NCBI RefSeq assembly: GCF_026212465.1
Contig: NC_080058.1
Coordinates: 5,183,501 to 5,247,500, forward strand
Reading direction: 5' to 3'
From: Amaranthus tricolor
Lineage: Eukaryota; Streptophyta; Magnoliopsida; Caryophyllales; Amaranthaceae
DNA: 64,000 nucleotides
Below the pieces are notes generated by a model that saw only the letters and a list, made by a program, of their open reading frames with translations, was not told the DNA's origin and did not search any database. Positions 49,054-62,003 of the stretch are shown piece by piece (the stretch's first letter is position 1; each line of letters starts with the position of its first letter). The translations under genes and the position numbers were made by a program.

Positions 49054-52000
49054 ATGGAGCAATCTGTTTTAGATGATATAATTCGTCGACTATTAGAAGT
49101 TAAAGGTCGTCCTGGGAAACAAGTTCAGCTTTCTGAGTCTGAGATCCGTCAACTTTGTTTAGCTTCTAAAGATATCTTCTTAAACCAGCCGAATCTTCTT
49201 CAAATTGAAGCACCCATCAAAATTTGTGGTACTTTTTTTGCTTCTTTTTTCATTTTTATGGCTTTTTTGAAAAATTTACCATCTATGTTTTGCTTATTTT
49301 CTGTATTGGATTGTGGGTTAGTGGGGTTTTTTATCGCTTAATTATGGTCTAGTTATTTGGGTTTTATTATTTTTTCTGTATTAGTTTGTGGGTTTTTGTT
49401 TTTTTATTGCTTAATTATAGCCTAATCATTTACTTTGATGGATTGTGTTAACTTTTTCCTATTGTTTCATTATAGTTGTGGTCCCTTGATTGATGTGCTA
49501 CAGTATTTTTTTTGTTTGATTCCACCTTTTTGAGGTTTTAAATGCAAGTTTATATTGTACTGCCAAGCCCTAATATTTGGAATTAATTGTTTGATTTGAA
49601 CAGTGAATAACAACTAAATGTTGATGGAGATGATATATACTAGTTAATCTTTTTGGTTGTTTGATTTTAATTTGTTGTGGAAGGGGTTTGGTGGGTTATT
49701 TGTGGATTTTAATAAATAAGGTTCATTGGTTTAAGCTCATGTAGACAAGGTGAAATATGGTTTTGCTGCTGATTTGATTCACTTAAGTTCTTGTGATCTA
49801 ACCTAAAACACATTGTGGATGATTTAGATCAAGTTCTGAATTTTAAATTATCCAATAATCTTTTTCTGGTTAATAACTAAGGAAATACGGGCTAATCATG
49901 GTTTGCCTAGTGGTTAGGTTCGATTCTCACACCTACACAAAGGATTAATCCCTTCTCCCTCTTGCCTGTTGGGATTCTATAGCCTACCCCGAATAATATA
50001 CTCTAAAAATTTGGCTTTTTGAGGTCTGCTTAAAAATAGTATGTTTGGAAATTTCAGCTGCATTACAGTAGATGTGCATACAGCTCAATTAATTTTTCAA
50101 GTATAATCCATTTTGATCTAAAAAGTGTATGTTTGATTGATGAAGCATTTGATATTCATGTCTAATAGCTTGTTTTCATGTGACTCACAGGTGATATACA
50201 TGGTCAATATTCTGATCTTTTGAGACTTTTTGAGTATGGTGGGTTCCCTCCTCAATCAAATTACTTATTTTTGGGCGATTATGTTGATAGAGGAAAACAA
50301 AGCCTGGAGACGATTTGTCTTCTTCTTGCATATAAAATAAAGTATTCTGAGAATTTCTTTCTATTGAGGGGAAACCATGAGTGTGCTTCCATAAATCGCA
50401 TCTATGGATTCTATGATGAATGCAAGAGGAGATTTAATGTTAGATTATGGAAAGTCTTCACCGATTGTTTTAATTGCCTACCGGTTGCAGCCCTTATTGA
50501 TGACAAAATTTTGTGTATGCATGGAGGTCTTTCACCTGATCTCCACAATTTGGACCAGATTCGTAATATGCAGCGGCCTGCTGATGTGCCTGATACAGGC
50601 TTGCTTTGTGATCTTCTATGGTCAGATCCTAGCAAAGATGTAAAAGGCTGGGGTGTGAATGATAGGGGAGTTTCATTTACTTTTGGTGCTGATAAGGTGA
50701 CGGAGTTTCTCGAAAAGCATGATTTGGACCTCATCTGTCGTGCACATCAGGTCAGGAAACAAATATTGATTTGAAGCTTTTCTCTTTTTTTGTGCTATAG
50801 TGAAGACTTCCTGTAACATCCGTTTTTTTTTTTAAAAAAAACTAAATAAATAATTTTCAGAAATTTTAAAAATAATAATAAAAAAAAACTCCCATTAACA
50901 AATAACATCTCACTTCTCCCTCTAAATCTTATAAATAACCTCTCTTACCTATTATAAATTAAATCAATTATCCTTAATTCATTCACATTATTACTCACAC
51001 TTCCTTTTTCTCCTACAAACTACTTCCTCCATCTTCCAATTGCTTAAAATTTAATCAAGAAAAGGCAAGATTTTGATATTAAAGACAGCGGATTCGTAGA
51101 CAGAGATTATTAGGAGCGTACGTTGTCTAGGATCACGTGACAAGGTAATTCTCAATGTCCATCTAATTAGGACTATCCCGTTAGTATTATGTGCTAAGTG
51201 ATAATTAATGTGTTTAAATGGGTGCATGATTTGATATGACATTATTTTGTATGATATTATGTTTAATATATTCTCAAATTATATTTACTATTATTTTTGT
51301 CAAACTTGAATTTATAATTACTATTTTTGATAAAATTTATATTATTATTTTGATAATGAAACTAGATACGGTTTAATCTGAAAGAGAAATATTTATGATA
51401 TTAATATTGCAATTGAATATTATTGAGATATATTTTTGTTGGGAAAATTTACGATCCCAAAATAAAATAAATAATGTATGTTTGATTATTTGTTTGTGTG
51501 CTCGCGACTAATTATTAAAATATATTAAATCACGTAAAGTGTAATACGAGGGAAATGAATTATATTTGTTGTGATCCAAGTATAAGGGTGATGAACAGGT
51601 TGTCTTGTTTGGTTAGTATAGCTGCTGACAGGTATTATTATTTCTGATACTTGATACGATGTTTGGTCTTCTTTCTATTTGTTGTGATCCAACTAGAAGG
51701 GGTGTGCACACTAGGGTTCCCTGAGACTACTCTGCTGGCCTTGAATTATTTGGGGTGACGACCTCCTGATGAAGTAGGTATAGGGGTAAAGCCTCGGCCT
51801 ACTGGCGTTCTCGTTCCCTCAAATTAAAAATTGATTATGTGTTTGTCATTATTAAATATCAAATTAATAAATTGGTTTATGTGATATTATATATTGTTAT
51901 TTTCAAGTTGTTTTTCTTTTAAACTCAGCTATATATATCATTTTTTTAAAAAATTAATTTCCATTTTGATTATATTTTATTTTCTTAAATCCTTTTCAAA

Positions 52001-55000
52001 CTAGATCGTCTTACGGGATGGAGTTGGAATTAATCGATTTTCTGATTTTGAGAGTTTTTCCATTGTTTTTCTTGTATTCTTATGTTGCAGGTTATTGATG
52101 GCGTGAGAATCGTGGAGTGAGGATCACTTAGAAATATAGCTTTTATTAGAATCGTATTTCAGTTTAAATTTTACCTTAGGTTGTTTAAATTTTATATGGA
52201 CACAGATTACGTTTCAGTCTTTTCTTATGTTGTAAGACCCTTTGTTGGATTTAAAATTGTTAAGTTATTTCTTAGTCGTTAAGCCTTACATTTATTTTAT
52301 TAGAAATATATGTGGCGGTAACACTCCCATGAGTAGGTTTTGGCTCATGTTTTTCATTAAAGGTGTTTTCAAAAGTTCGACCTATTTTGAGGGTGTTACA
52401 CTTCCTTTTGAGAAGGATGTATGTAAATTGAAACTAATGCTTTCAGCTTATGATTCTACTGAAGGCTTGTGCTTGTTTAATGAATTTTGATTATGTCTAG
52501 AGCTATGTTACTCGGACTCTTCATTTTGCTTCACATAACCGTGTCTGATCTGATCCTCGAACATTGGTATGGCACTTAGACACTTCATTTTAGGCGTAAA
52601 ATTGAATATTTAGACGTATCCAGCACTTAAACGCGTACCAGTATCCAACATCAGTATCAGAGTCCAAGTAACATAGGTCTAGAGCGTACCTAAAAATTTC
52701 TTTTATTATATGCCCAAAACTAATTGATCTTGTTGGCTATGCAGGTTGTGGAGGACGGATATGAATTTTTTGCAAGTAGGCAGCTTGTAACAATATTTTC
52801 TGCTCCTAATTATTGTGGCGAGTTTGATAATGCCGGTGCTATGATGAGTGTGGATGACACTCTGATGTGCTCTTTCCAGATATTAAAGCCTGCTGAAAAG
52901 AAGCCCAAGCTTAACTTCGGAAGCAGTACTACAACTGCTAAGTCTGGTAATGGTGTCAACTTTTTTGGAAGCTCTACAACTATGAAATCTGGAACTTCTG
53001 TCCCAGGGGTCAAGGTAATTGAGCTTCTGATTACCACTTGATACATTTTGCAATTGTTGAAGTCAATGTTCACTTTAATGTTTTGTGTTATGGCACTCTA
53101 TTCTCCCCTTTCCCGTGGCATTATTATCAACATCTTTTTTTCTCTCTTGTGTCTAAGCCTTGCCCCCTTCTAGTTATCGTTGGGATGTGTGATTTGGCTT
53201 TCCTCTTCTTGATCCAAAAGTCAGATTTATATTTCAATGTTTCTCCTTTAAAGGACATGATTTTGCTTATTCAAAGTCAGATCTTTGAAACCCCTTTTGA
53301 TTTTGTCAAGAAAATCTGCCAATCTTCACCCTCTTTCAAGATTATGGTAAATCAAATCACCGAAAAAAACGTGTTTGTGCAAGTTATGTAAGCATTACAC
53401 TCCCAATCAAGTTGGATTTTAAAGTGCCTTCCGTATTGACGTTAAATTATTGGTGGCCAATTAGAGTTTTGCAATAACTTTATACATGCTACTTCTTTTA
53501 TCTATTTTGTAAATGTACGGGGGGCATTGAAAGATGATCTTGCTGTTTTTGATGACAATACACGGTCAACTAGACACTGTTAAACCATTCATTTCTCACC
53601 GGAAACTGATTCCCTTTCTTTGGTTCTATCTCTTTTTTCTTATTCTCCTGCATCTCTTTATACCTAACAATTAATAATAATAAACACTTAATAATATCCT
53701 TATCTCTCTTTACGCATTTCCTTTCCATTAAATTTCCATTTGTTATATCAACTACCCCGTTAATAGATAATACTACCTTTGAAAATAAACCTCATCCTTT
53801 CGGGTCTCCCAATAACTTCTAATGTAGTTTGAACATTCACAGCATATTGTAACATCATAGTCTTCATCTGCAGCTTATTTGTTCATCTGTTGTACATACA
53901 AAATACATCTAACAACTCTTTGATATTCGAACTTACTGCCTGTCTATCTATTGACCTTCGTTCTATTTGTAACTAATATGATATCTTCTGTTCAAATTTA
54001 AAGCAAATCACGTCATCTTCAGAGAGTGATTTTTGTTTCCTTAAACAAGAATATCATTTTAGCAGACCACTAATTTTTATAATTACACCCACATTTTGTT
54101 CATAATCAGACACATTTTGATTCAAAGAAAAGCAGCCCCTTTTAACATAGAGCTATCATTTTCCTGTATTATGCCTTCTCCACGCTGCTGAGAGCTCTTC
54201 TTACTTGCAAATTTATTTGCTTTAGCTTCTTGGTTGAGCTCTTCGTTGCATTTATCAGGAGTTCAGCCCCTAGCTATTTTACTCTTGGATTATAAAGGTT
54301 CGCAACATTTTCAATGAATTTATGATAGCTTTTGTCATCAAAAGAAAAGTGTTCTTGAGTTTCTGATAGCAGGGAATTCTTCTATGAAGCATAGCCATGA
54401 AAGTATGGACTATGGAGAGATAAAAATAGCACATTGTATTGAAAATTCTTAAACCCGGTTAAGTGTTTACAATGAAACAAATCCGATTGTTAAAAGTGCA
54501 AGGGAAGATTAAAACTAAACAGGGATAGATTGACAATTCTTCACATAACCTCTTTCATCCTACTCTCCTTTCTATATATAAATATTGCAATCAATCCACT
54601 TTTCCCTTTTCACTCGTTGCAAACTAACTGTTTGGTTTCCCCCATAACGCAATCTCTTTAATTGATGTTTCCTCTATTGATTGTAATCCCTCTTATAGAC
54701 TCCTATGGTTGTGGCCGTTGTACCCCTCATTCCCTCCTCCAAGGGATGAGTCGGAGGATATTCTTGAAGGCATTATCCCTTCAGGGATGTGTCTGTGCCT
54801 TACATTTAGTGATGAAGGGATAATACGTAGGATATTCTTGAAGACATTATCTGCTGTGGCATTACAATATAATTTTAAGATGCACCCATAATAGTAAGTC
54901 ACTAGTTGCTCGTAGAGCACGATGGGATTATGATTTGTGTATATTAAGGGCTAACTTGAATAAGCTAGTCCTTTGTTCATAGAAGACTTCTTTCTTAATA

Positions 55001-58000
55001 TCAAAGCTGTACTTTGAATATCTAATGTTAGTAGTTTGAGGATAATCTAGTAAAGTTGAGGCTAATATATTGCATGAGCATCTGCTCTGCATTTTGGAGA
55101 AGTTTGTGCTCAATCTAACTTTTTGATCTTATTGCAGTATGAGTTGAGCTTGGGCAACCCAGCCTTATAAGGCCTCCTTTATTGGCCTATATCTGAATCT
55201 ATCTAAACTGATTAGCCCCCATATGAATGTTTTGGCCATTGAGTTAGCGGCAAAGACCAGGGCTTAATTCCTAATCCGTATGGCCTTCGTTTTACAACAA
55301 AATCCCAACAATAAATGGCATATGAAATGAGATGATTCAGATCTCCTTGTTCATTACCATTTGCCTCATGTTATCTTCACATTGCAATCCTGACTCTCTT
55401 GAGAAAGGAGAACATCAATGGGAAAAGAATTATTCAGATTTTGTTCCTATTCATGCTTTGACACAAAGGTTTTGCAAAATTCACCAATGCAAGTTTATCC
55501 TTTAAATTTAAAGTTGTACATTGATTTTCTTTTTTCTTACAATATTTCAACATACCTCAATAATTATACTTTATATTTTTCTCATCAGGTTTTTCCCCTT
55601 TTTTTTTTTTTCTGATTTAAGTTTTGTCAACGGCAATAAAGTGAATGATGTCTCTTATCTTTGTTGTATGGTCTAATGGAATGCCCATAATTGATCAATC
55701 AAGCCAAAACATGCTGTTAGATTTATAATTACGTGCAAGTTAAGAACCAAAGATTGGTGACAATATAACTCTTTTCTAAAGGATTTAGAGGTTGTTTTTA
55801 AGTCTAGACACTTGAAAATTACAGTTGCAGAAAAGGCTTTGGCTTGAAGAATTGAGTTTCTGGAACCCAAGGAAGTGGATCAGGAATCCATTTCTACATG
55901 AAATATTCTAGGAATTAGCAGTCCACAACTTTTATTGCTACATGTGCAACTACTAGGTGACCAACATCATTCACCCTACAGTATTTGAGCAATCCCCAAA
56001 ATTCCCCCAACTCCCAAGTTTCATGACATGGCAAGTCAAAAATCGTGTTTTTTTTATGTTAATCCAACAAGCAAATTCAAATTTTTACTCCACCTGATTG
56101 TCAAGTTAAATTACATTATAAACAAGTTGAGTTGCACTATAAGTTACGGTGACGCACACAAAACCCGAAAACTACCCCACCCAAATATCTCACATGCAAA
56201 ACCCCATTGAATTCTCAATTGAAGATATCTATTCTAGAATGACCTTTACTTATCTATTTCCATAGTTATCATGAATTTTGTAGACCCAAATGTGTGACCT
56301 TCATTTTCCCGAACTCAAAACTTTTTCCTATTTGCATATACATTATGTTGGCTCACCAATCAATAGCCAATTATTTCTTCTGCTCTTATGGCTATCAAGT
56401 TAATCTACGAATGAGTATTGGATACTTGATGCCCTCGTAATCTACACAAAATCGCACGATGTATCTATCTTCTTAACCATTTGTATCGTGCTCGAAGAAG
56501 GGCTTGTGAAGGGTTGTATGATTGGTCATATCACAAATTTGTGTCTTAATCAAGTTTTCCCTTTGTCTCAAAACCATGGAGTGCTCATGACTTATAGTTG
56601 CTGGTGAAGCTTCTTGTAGTGATGACTGAAATCATTTAAGTTTGGGGTGTAATCGTAATTGTAATTAGGTCAGAGATACACCTATGCAGGATCTACAACT
56701 TGTCCATGTGATTCATCTCTATTAAGTAACTTCTTTAGTTCAAAGTTTTGATCATAGTCTTGCAAGTTTTTTTTTGTTCAATCCAAGAGGACTCCGAAAC
56801 TTTTACATCTATGATATTCAACTTCACTAAGCAACCTTCTCCTATGTTCAAAGTTTCATAATAGCCTTGTTTCTACTCTTGTTCATTCTAGTATTGCAAT
56901 TCGTCATCATAGCTCCCAATATCTCTAACCATTATACACTAATTTATAAGATTTGGCAAATTCCAAGGTGATTGTGCTACACACCTCACCAAAAGATGAG
57001 TAAAGGAGCAAGAGTATTCCAATTTTCTCCACTATGGATTAGGATATTTAATTATGGGTTGCTCCTAGGTTAATCCACACTGTTACCTTGAATGTTTTAT
57101 CACTTTATCGTATTAGGGTTCACGTTTTCAAGAATGTCGATTTGTGTTTGTAGTCTATGTCTTCTTCGTCAATAACAAACAATACATTCTAGACTTCTAT
57201 ACCCTATGGATCAGCTTCCATCGTTACACAAGTCCTTTTTGTATGTTTTGTTGTAATTCCTTGTGAGATAACCTTCTCATATCTTTGTTGGGCTTGGAAA
57301 TTTGGAATAAGTCAAGTTTTTTCTGGAGTTGTGGTGGGGTTTTGCATAATCATTTAGGATTAAGTAGGAGTAAATAAGGGTAGTAGATGATGAAGTGTTC
57401 GGATGGATTTTCGTGGTGGTTGTTTTCGGAGGGTAACTAGTAGAAGAAGCCAGGTAAAGGTGGCAAAAAGTTGGCAAGCATCGTGCCAAAACAGGTCGGA
57501 TCAAAGCGGATTCTCTTAAATTTTGGCCATGTGATGTGAGGATTTCAAAATATGAAGCCCATGTGTGCGTATGAGTGTTCAAAAACCCATTTGACTCTGA
57601 AATGTGTCGAGTTCTTGACTTGTATTCATGGGTCTGGTTATTTAGCCAGTTCATATTCCATCCAATACACAAATATCCTTTTTAAAAATTAAATAAAATG
57701 GGTATTCGATTATTTCGTTAAATACTTGACTACCTTGACCCATTCAAGGGATTTAAACTTAAGGGGCCGGGAAAAAGGACCAAACTTTCAAATTCTTAAA
57801 ATTTCGGGCACCCGCATTTACGAGTACCCAAAAACACAGGTACCAGTTATGAACATCCATGCCAGGTAGACTTGTAGCTATTGTTAAAAATTTGCAGTTA
57901 AATAGTGTGTTTGCCTTGTGGTGTGTTACCAATTGCTCTTGGTTTGAGGACGAGGGGTTAGGTATTCGTAATGGAAGATAATTTTCATTTCGCTAGTATA

Positions 58001-58162
58001 CATTATTTGTTTTACTCTTATTTTTAGTTAAACTATTAGTTAGTATCGCTTTGAAAATCATACCTCACAGCCCGTTTTTCCCTTTTCTCCTGCTGCTAAC
58101 TAGCCATAGTGCTGCAATTGTGTATATATCCTTTTATTTCATTTCAGGCTTTCAGCTGTTAA
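49054..58162 (+). CDS. TOPP: Ser/Thr protein phosphatase PP1 catalytic subunit (TOPP-type), 339 aa
   Basis: Exons 49054-49228, 50191-50750 and 52745-53014 and a proposed tiny last exon 58148-58162 (AFSC, stop) give 1020 bases in frame, all with GT-AG sites. The product removes phosphate from Ser/Thr using two metal ions. Metal and catalytic motifs are all present: GDIHG (59-63), GDYVDRG (87-93), RGNHE (118-122), HGG (about 169) and RAHQ (242-245), then [15 protein letters not shown]60, H62, D88, N120, H169 and H244 correspond to mammalian PP1 D64, H66, D92, N124, H173 and H248. The C-terminal tail (KPKLNFGSS...SVPGVK) is Ser/Thr/Gly-rich and variable in the family. If intron 3 is retained the protein instead ends VIELLITT at 53041. 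Which TOPP paralog this is cannot be told here. Confidence 0.95.
50812..52400. mobile_element. Solo LTR (1589 bp) in PP1 intron 2
   Basis: It begins TGTAACATCC and ends GGGTGTTACA, with the 5-bp duplication CTTCC at 50807-50811 and 52401-52405. There is no internal gag-pol, so it is a solo LTR left by recombination. TGTAACA/TGTTACA termini are common in Ty3/gypsy chromoviruses; lineage is inference. It takes up most of the 1994-base intron. Confidence 0.88.
53015..58147 (+). other. PP1 intron 3 (5.1 kb)
   Basis: A GT donor at 53015 and an AG at 58146-58147 preceded by a pyrimidine-rich tract ('ccttttatttcatttcag'). Contains the gypsy relic at 56410-56560 and otherwise unassigned DNA with short chance ORFs. 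Confidence 0.55.
56410..56560 (-). pseudogene. Ty3/gypsy reverse transcriptase relic
   Basis: The minus strand reads [20 protein letters not shown], then after a one-base frame change [13 protein letters not shown]. This matches the gypsy RT block 'IxPSxSPFSSPVxLVKKKDGSWRFCVDYR'. It is strongly decayed, and flanking regions show no further clear domains. Confidence 0.75.
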
Positions 58163-58560
58163 CTCTCCGTGTCACTCCTATGCAGTCATTCCTTGACGCT
58201 TAAGTACGAGAAACAGTGGATTTTGTTGAACTGATAGTTCACAGTACACAACTTTCCTGATGCTTTAAGTTACAATGAACGTGATCCCGACTCAAATTGT
58301 GAAGAGTACAGATTTGGTTCACTTCAGTATAGAGTATTTTGTTTAAAAAGGTAACGAGAATCTTAATGTGAAGGGACAGACTATCCCGGTTGGTAAAATG
58401 TAAAGCTGGGGTTTTCCAGGAAGAAGACTTCTTCGCTGCGCCCGTTGCTGTCACAACTTGTATGTACACTTAAATTTGTGTCTAACAATTCTCTTCTCAG
58501 ACTGAATTATGTCTTAACTCATTTTGTTTAGCATTGGCAACTTTTGATACAAGGTAACCG
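58163..58560 (+). other. PP1 3' UTR candidate and flank
   Basis: Follows the proposed last exon. No clear AATAAA was fixed. No other gene is seen. Confidence 0.35.
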
Positions 58561-58860
58561 AAAAATCGTTTCTCTCGACAATTTCCCCACCCCTTTATTT
58601 CTCTCGTCTACCCCAACTAAAAAACCGTGGCTCTTTCAACCCGTTTACTTGTTTCTTGATTAAAGGAGGTTCCGATAACAAGGCCCCTGATACGATTAGC
58701 AGCTTCTCATAGGCCATAGCCCCCGCACAGGCAATCAGCCGCTTCGACACGCACTCAGCAGCTTTGTCCAGTCCCCACATAAACCTAATGAGCCAACTGC
58801 CCATCCTTCGCCAAGCGATCCCCTTTTTCGCCTTTGTTTAGTTTGTTTCCTACTTATGAC
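58561..58860. other. Locally GC-richer island of unknown origin
   Basis: 58595-58804 has distinctly higher GC than its surroundings and an open minus-strand frame (69 codons, MGSWLIRFMWGLDKAAECVS...). No family is recognised. Insertion of organellar DNA is one possibility. Confidence 0.3.
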
Positions 58861-59137
58861 TCCACTCCTAGTTAACACCCTTGTGTTATCACACCAATGT
58901 TGCATTTTTTCTACACCAAATCAGTTTTTAACATTAAAAATTGTGAAAATGTAGGATCATATATTCATATTCATAACATATGAAGTATTTGATACTACTT
59001 TCTATTATCATTATCAAATAGAAGTATTAAAATGTGGCAAGGACAAACTAGCAAGTAGCAACTGACACACACATTAAACTGTAGAATATAATAGTTGGAT
59101 TTCGCATATTTTATCAACTATGAGTATTATTATTACA

Positions 59138-59310
59138 ACAAACCGTCTCATCGTGAAATGAGCCCATACAAGCAGTCTAATTAATGCTTTTCTTAAAATA
59201 AAAACTGATTAAGTAAGTTAAAAATAGTTTTTTTTGTGCAGTTTTTTAAGTTAATATTGGGTCAACCCATAAGCCGTCTCACGATGAAACAATCTTAATA
59301 AAGAATTTGT
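59138..59310. mobile_element. MITE, inverted relative of 48268-48445
   Basis: 'accgtctcatcgtgaaatg' at the left and 'gccgtctcacgatgaaac' at the right. The body ('aaaactgattaagtaagtt') is the reverse complement of the 48-kb copy. Confidence 0.65.
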
Positions 59311-59312
59311 CT

Positions 59313-59313
59313 T

Positions 59314-59370
<57 letters not shown>
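59313..59370. repeat. (AAT)n/(ATT)n palindrome
   Basis: A run of AAT is followed directly by a run of ATT, giving a perfect hairpin-forming microsatellite. Confidence 0.93.
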
Positions 59371-59689
59371 TGTTAATTAACATTATGCTACATTGCTATT
59401 TTAGCAAAAGCAAAGAAATAGCAAAGAAATAAACAGAGTAATAAATGTAGGAAGTATGCATTGTAGAGAGGTATTGTAGGTGAGGTCTTGTCTTAAGTAA
59501 TAGGATAATTAAAGTATTTAATTAAGGAAACATAAATAAAATGTAGGAGTAGGTTTAGTGGGATATTATAAATGGAGATGTCAAAAAATAGTAATAAGGT
59601 GGGATTTATTTCCTCTGTCCTTTCGGTTTACATCATTTGCTAGTTTGAATTGTTCTATATATTTTGCATTTTAATCTTATCAGTAATTC

Positions 59690-59940
59690 TTAAATGAGAC
59701 GGTCTCAGGGTGAGACCATTTTTACTGGACTGATCTTATATATAATTTTTTGCCTTAAAATGATTACTTATAATGTTAAAGTGATCACTTATAATTTTAA
59801 TATAATTACTTCATATTAGTCTTAGAGTGATTACTTATAACCTTAAAACGATTACTTATGATCTTAAAGTAATCAATTGAAGAAATGAGCTATTATGTGG
59901 ACCCGTCTCATGGCGAGACAGTCTCATACAAGACGAGCTG
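59690..59940. mobile_element. MITE-like repeat
   Basis: Ends 'gagacggtctcagggtgag' and 'cgtctcatggcgagacagtc', with internal 'gattacttataa' repeats as in 37470-37681. Confidence 0.6.
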
Positions 59941-59954
59941 TAATCTTATTTGGA

Positions 59955-60890
59955 CATTGACTCTCACACCGTCTTTAATCGTATTCACATATTTAAATTA
60001 TCTTTTTAACATTATTTACGCCATTCAATTTCTCTCTCTTAATTAATTACTATATATAGTACAACTGGTCTTGGACGAGACGACCTCATAATGGGATCGC
60101 ATCGGCTCAATTTGCGCGTGTAACAACCTGGGTATTTTTTTCATTTTCTGGGTATTTTTCAATTTTGATCTAAAGTTATCAATTTTGACCTTAAAAGAAT
60201 CAATTTTTCAAAATTGATAAATGCACTGAAAATTAAAATGTTATTACGCGCGTGTGAAATGGGTCGGCGCACACATCGTCTTAACTTGCGACGGTCTCGT
60301 CCAAGTTTTTGTGTATATAGTATACCAAAAAAAAAAGAGTTTCCCGTATTTTTCTTAAAAACAATTTCGATTCTAAATGATGCTAATTCAAGAGGACGGA
60401 TTAGTATGGTGTAAAATAGGAAGAGGGGCATACTAAATTACTATTCAAAATTGAAAGTGGTGTTCATTTGAATCATCGTGTTAATTTAAAATCAGGTGTT
60501 TTATATCGGTTTAAAATCGAGTCTTGCGTCCACATAAATTTTTATATAACTATAAAGTCATTTTAAAGTAGAATCAAAATCAAATTCGATTATATTGTAA
60601 GTAATTTGAGTGATCAAGTGTGGTTAGAACATCAACATCAAGTGATAAAGAAATTGAAAATATCATGATAATCTTAATTAAAAACACAGTCAGAAATCCT
60701 CAAATAATACAAAAAACAAGAGTAGAGAAGTCCATAGTCCATACAGATGGTGATGGCATCCTTACAAAATGACAACTTAGAAAAATAGTGTACAAGTATT
60801 ACAATGCAAGTGGGGGCTCAATGCTCATACACTCAAATCTCAATATAAGACATGGCCACAACTGTCGGTTTGGACAGATTTGTCAGTTTA
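59955..60890. repeat. Upstream flank of family A genes (copy 4), no gene attached
   Basis: Matches 150-965 and 30390-31290. The family A coding region that should lie at the left is absent and replaced by the MITE-rich DNA. Confidence 0.7.
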
Positions 60891-62003
60891 CTCTTTATTA
60901 ATATAGTGAAAATATCCACTTGCAATTCTATTCTGTGTAGGGCCCAAAATGTTCAGAACCGAGCGTGTACTTGCTTCACCTTTCATGCCTCTGAAAAATG
61001 CCAACTTACTCCCAAATAAATCACTTTCATGAAAAGGATAACTTATTTTTCTTCTTGATTTTTGCTTGTTTGTTGTGTGCTTTTGAATTACTGTAAGGGG
61101 CTCTTTTGGTATGGATTTACTAAAAGTTTAAGTTGATGGTTTGGTCTTAATATATGTTATATACTCTAACACGCCCTCTCAAAAAAGTCTATAAGGCTAG
61201 AAGTGTGGATACGCAAAGACGCTGAATATTTCACTTTAAATGAGGAGTGGTTGAGATTCGAACCCGTGACCTCTTGTTACATTGGCTTCTGGTTGAGTTA
61301 GTACTTAGTTCCTTAACAATAGAAACATAAAATGTAATGGAAAGGAAAATGATAAGGAAGACTAAGGGTAAAAATAAGGGTTATAGTTATAGTTATATAT
61401 TATTTGGTATAACAATATAAGGGAAACACTTAGGATAATAACTACCCAAAGAAGAGAATTTATTACTTGACATAAATGAGTGGTAACAAAATAACGGTAT
61501 CTACTATCCTCAAAAAAAATTGGGTTAAAAATAATGATAATTGAATTTCTTACTTGACATTAAAATGTTCATACCAAGGACGTTTTGACATATTACATGG
61601 AAAAAAAGTTGTTAAGAGTAGCAATCTCAAAGTGAGTGTTGGTTAACTCATCATCATTTCTAAGGTTCACTATTGTAAAATAAGTGTAAACTGTGCACTG
61701 CCATGCTTTATACTGTTTTTGTACATTGTCCATTAATGACTATCTAAGTTAGGGCTATTTGTGCATCATTCTGTTTTCTTCTTTTACCTCCTTTTAGGGT
61801 GTGTGTGTCCATCAAATTGAAATTAAATGTGGCATTGCCCATGCTATTGTCACCACGAGCCGTGCCATGTAATTGGCCTAAGCAGGTTGTGTTATATCGT
61901 CTTGTCTTGTCAAATTAATATTAAAATCTTATTAATTAGGTTTTAAGGTAATTTATTTTTTAATTTTTTTAATTTATAGTTGAAAAATAGATGGCATTGG
62001 CCG
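60891..62003. repeat. Duplicated flank (as 3095-4062), with SINE-like repeat
   Basis: Homologous to 3095-4062 up to about 61930. A SINE-like repeat is at 61130-61320 with a B-box-like 'gattcgaacccgtgacc'. No gene is seen. Confidence 0.6.

Noticed and set aside
54693..54920. Opposed ORFs in PP1 intron 3
   Set aside because: Short, no domain, no conservation within the window.
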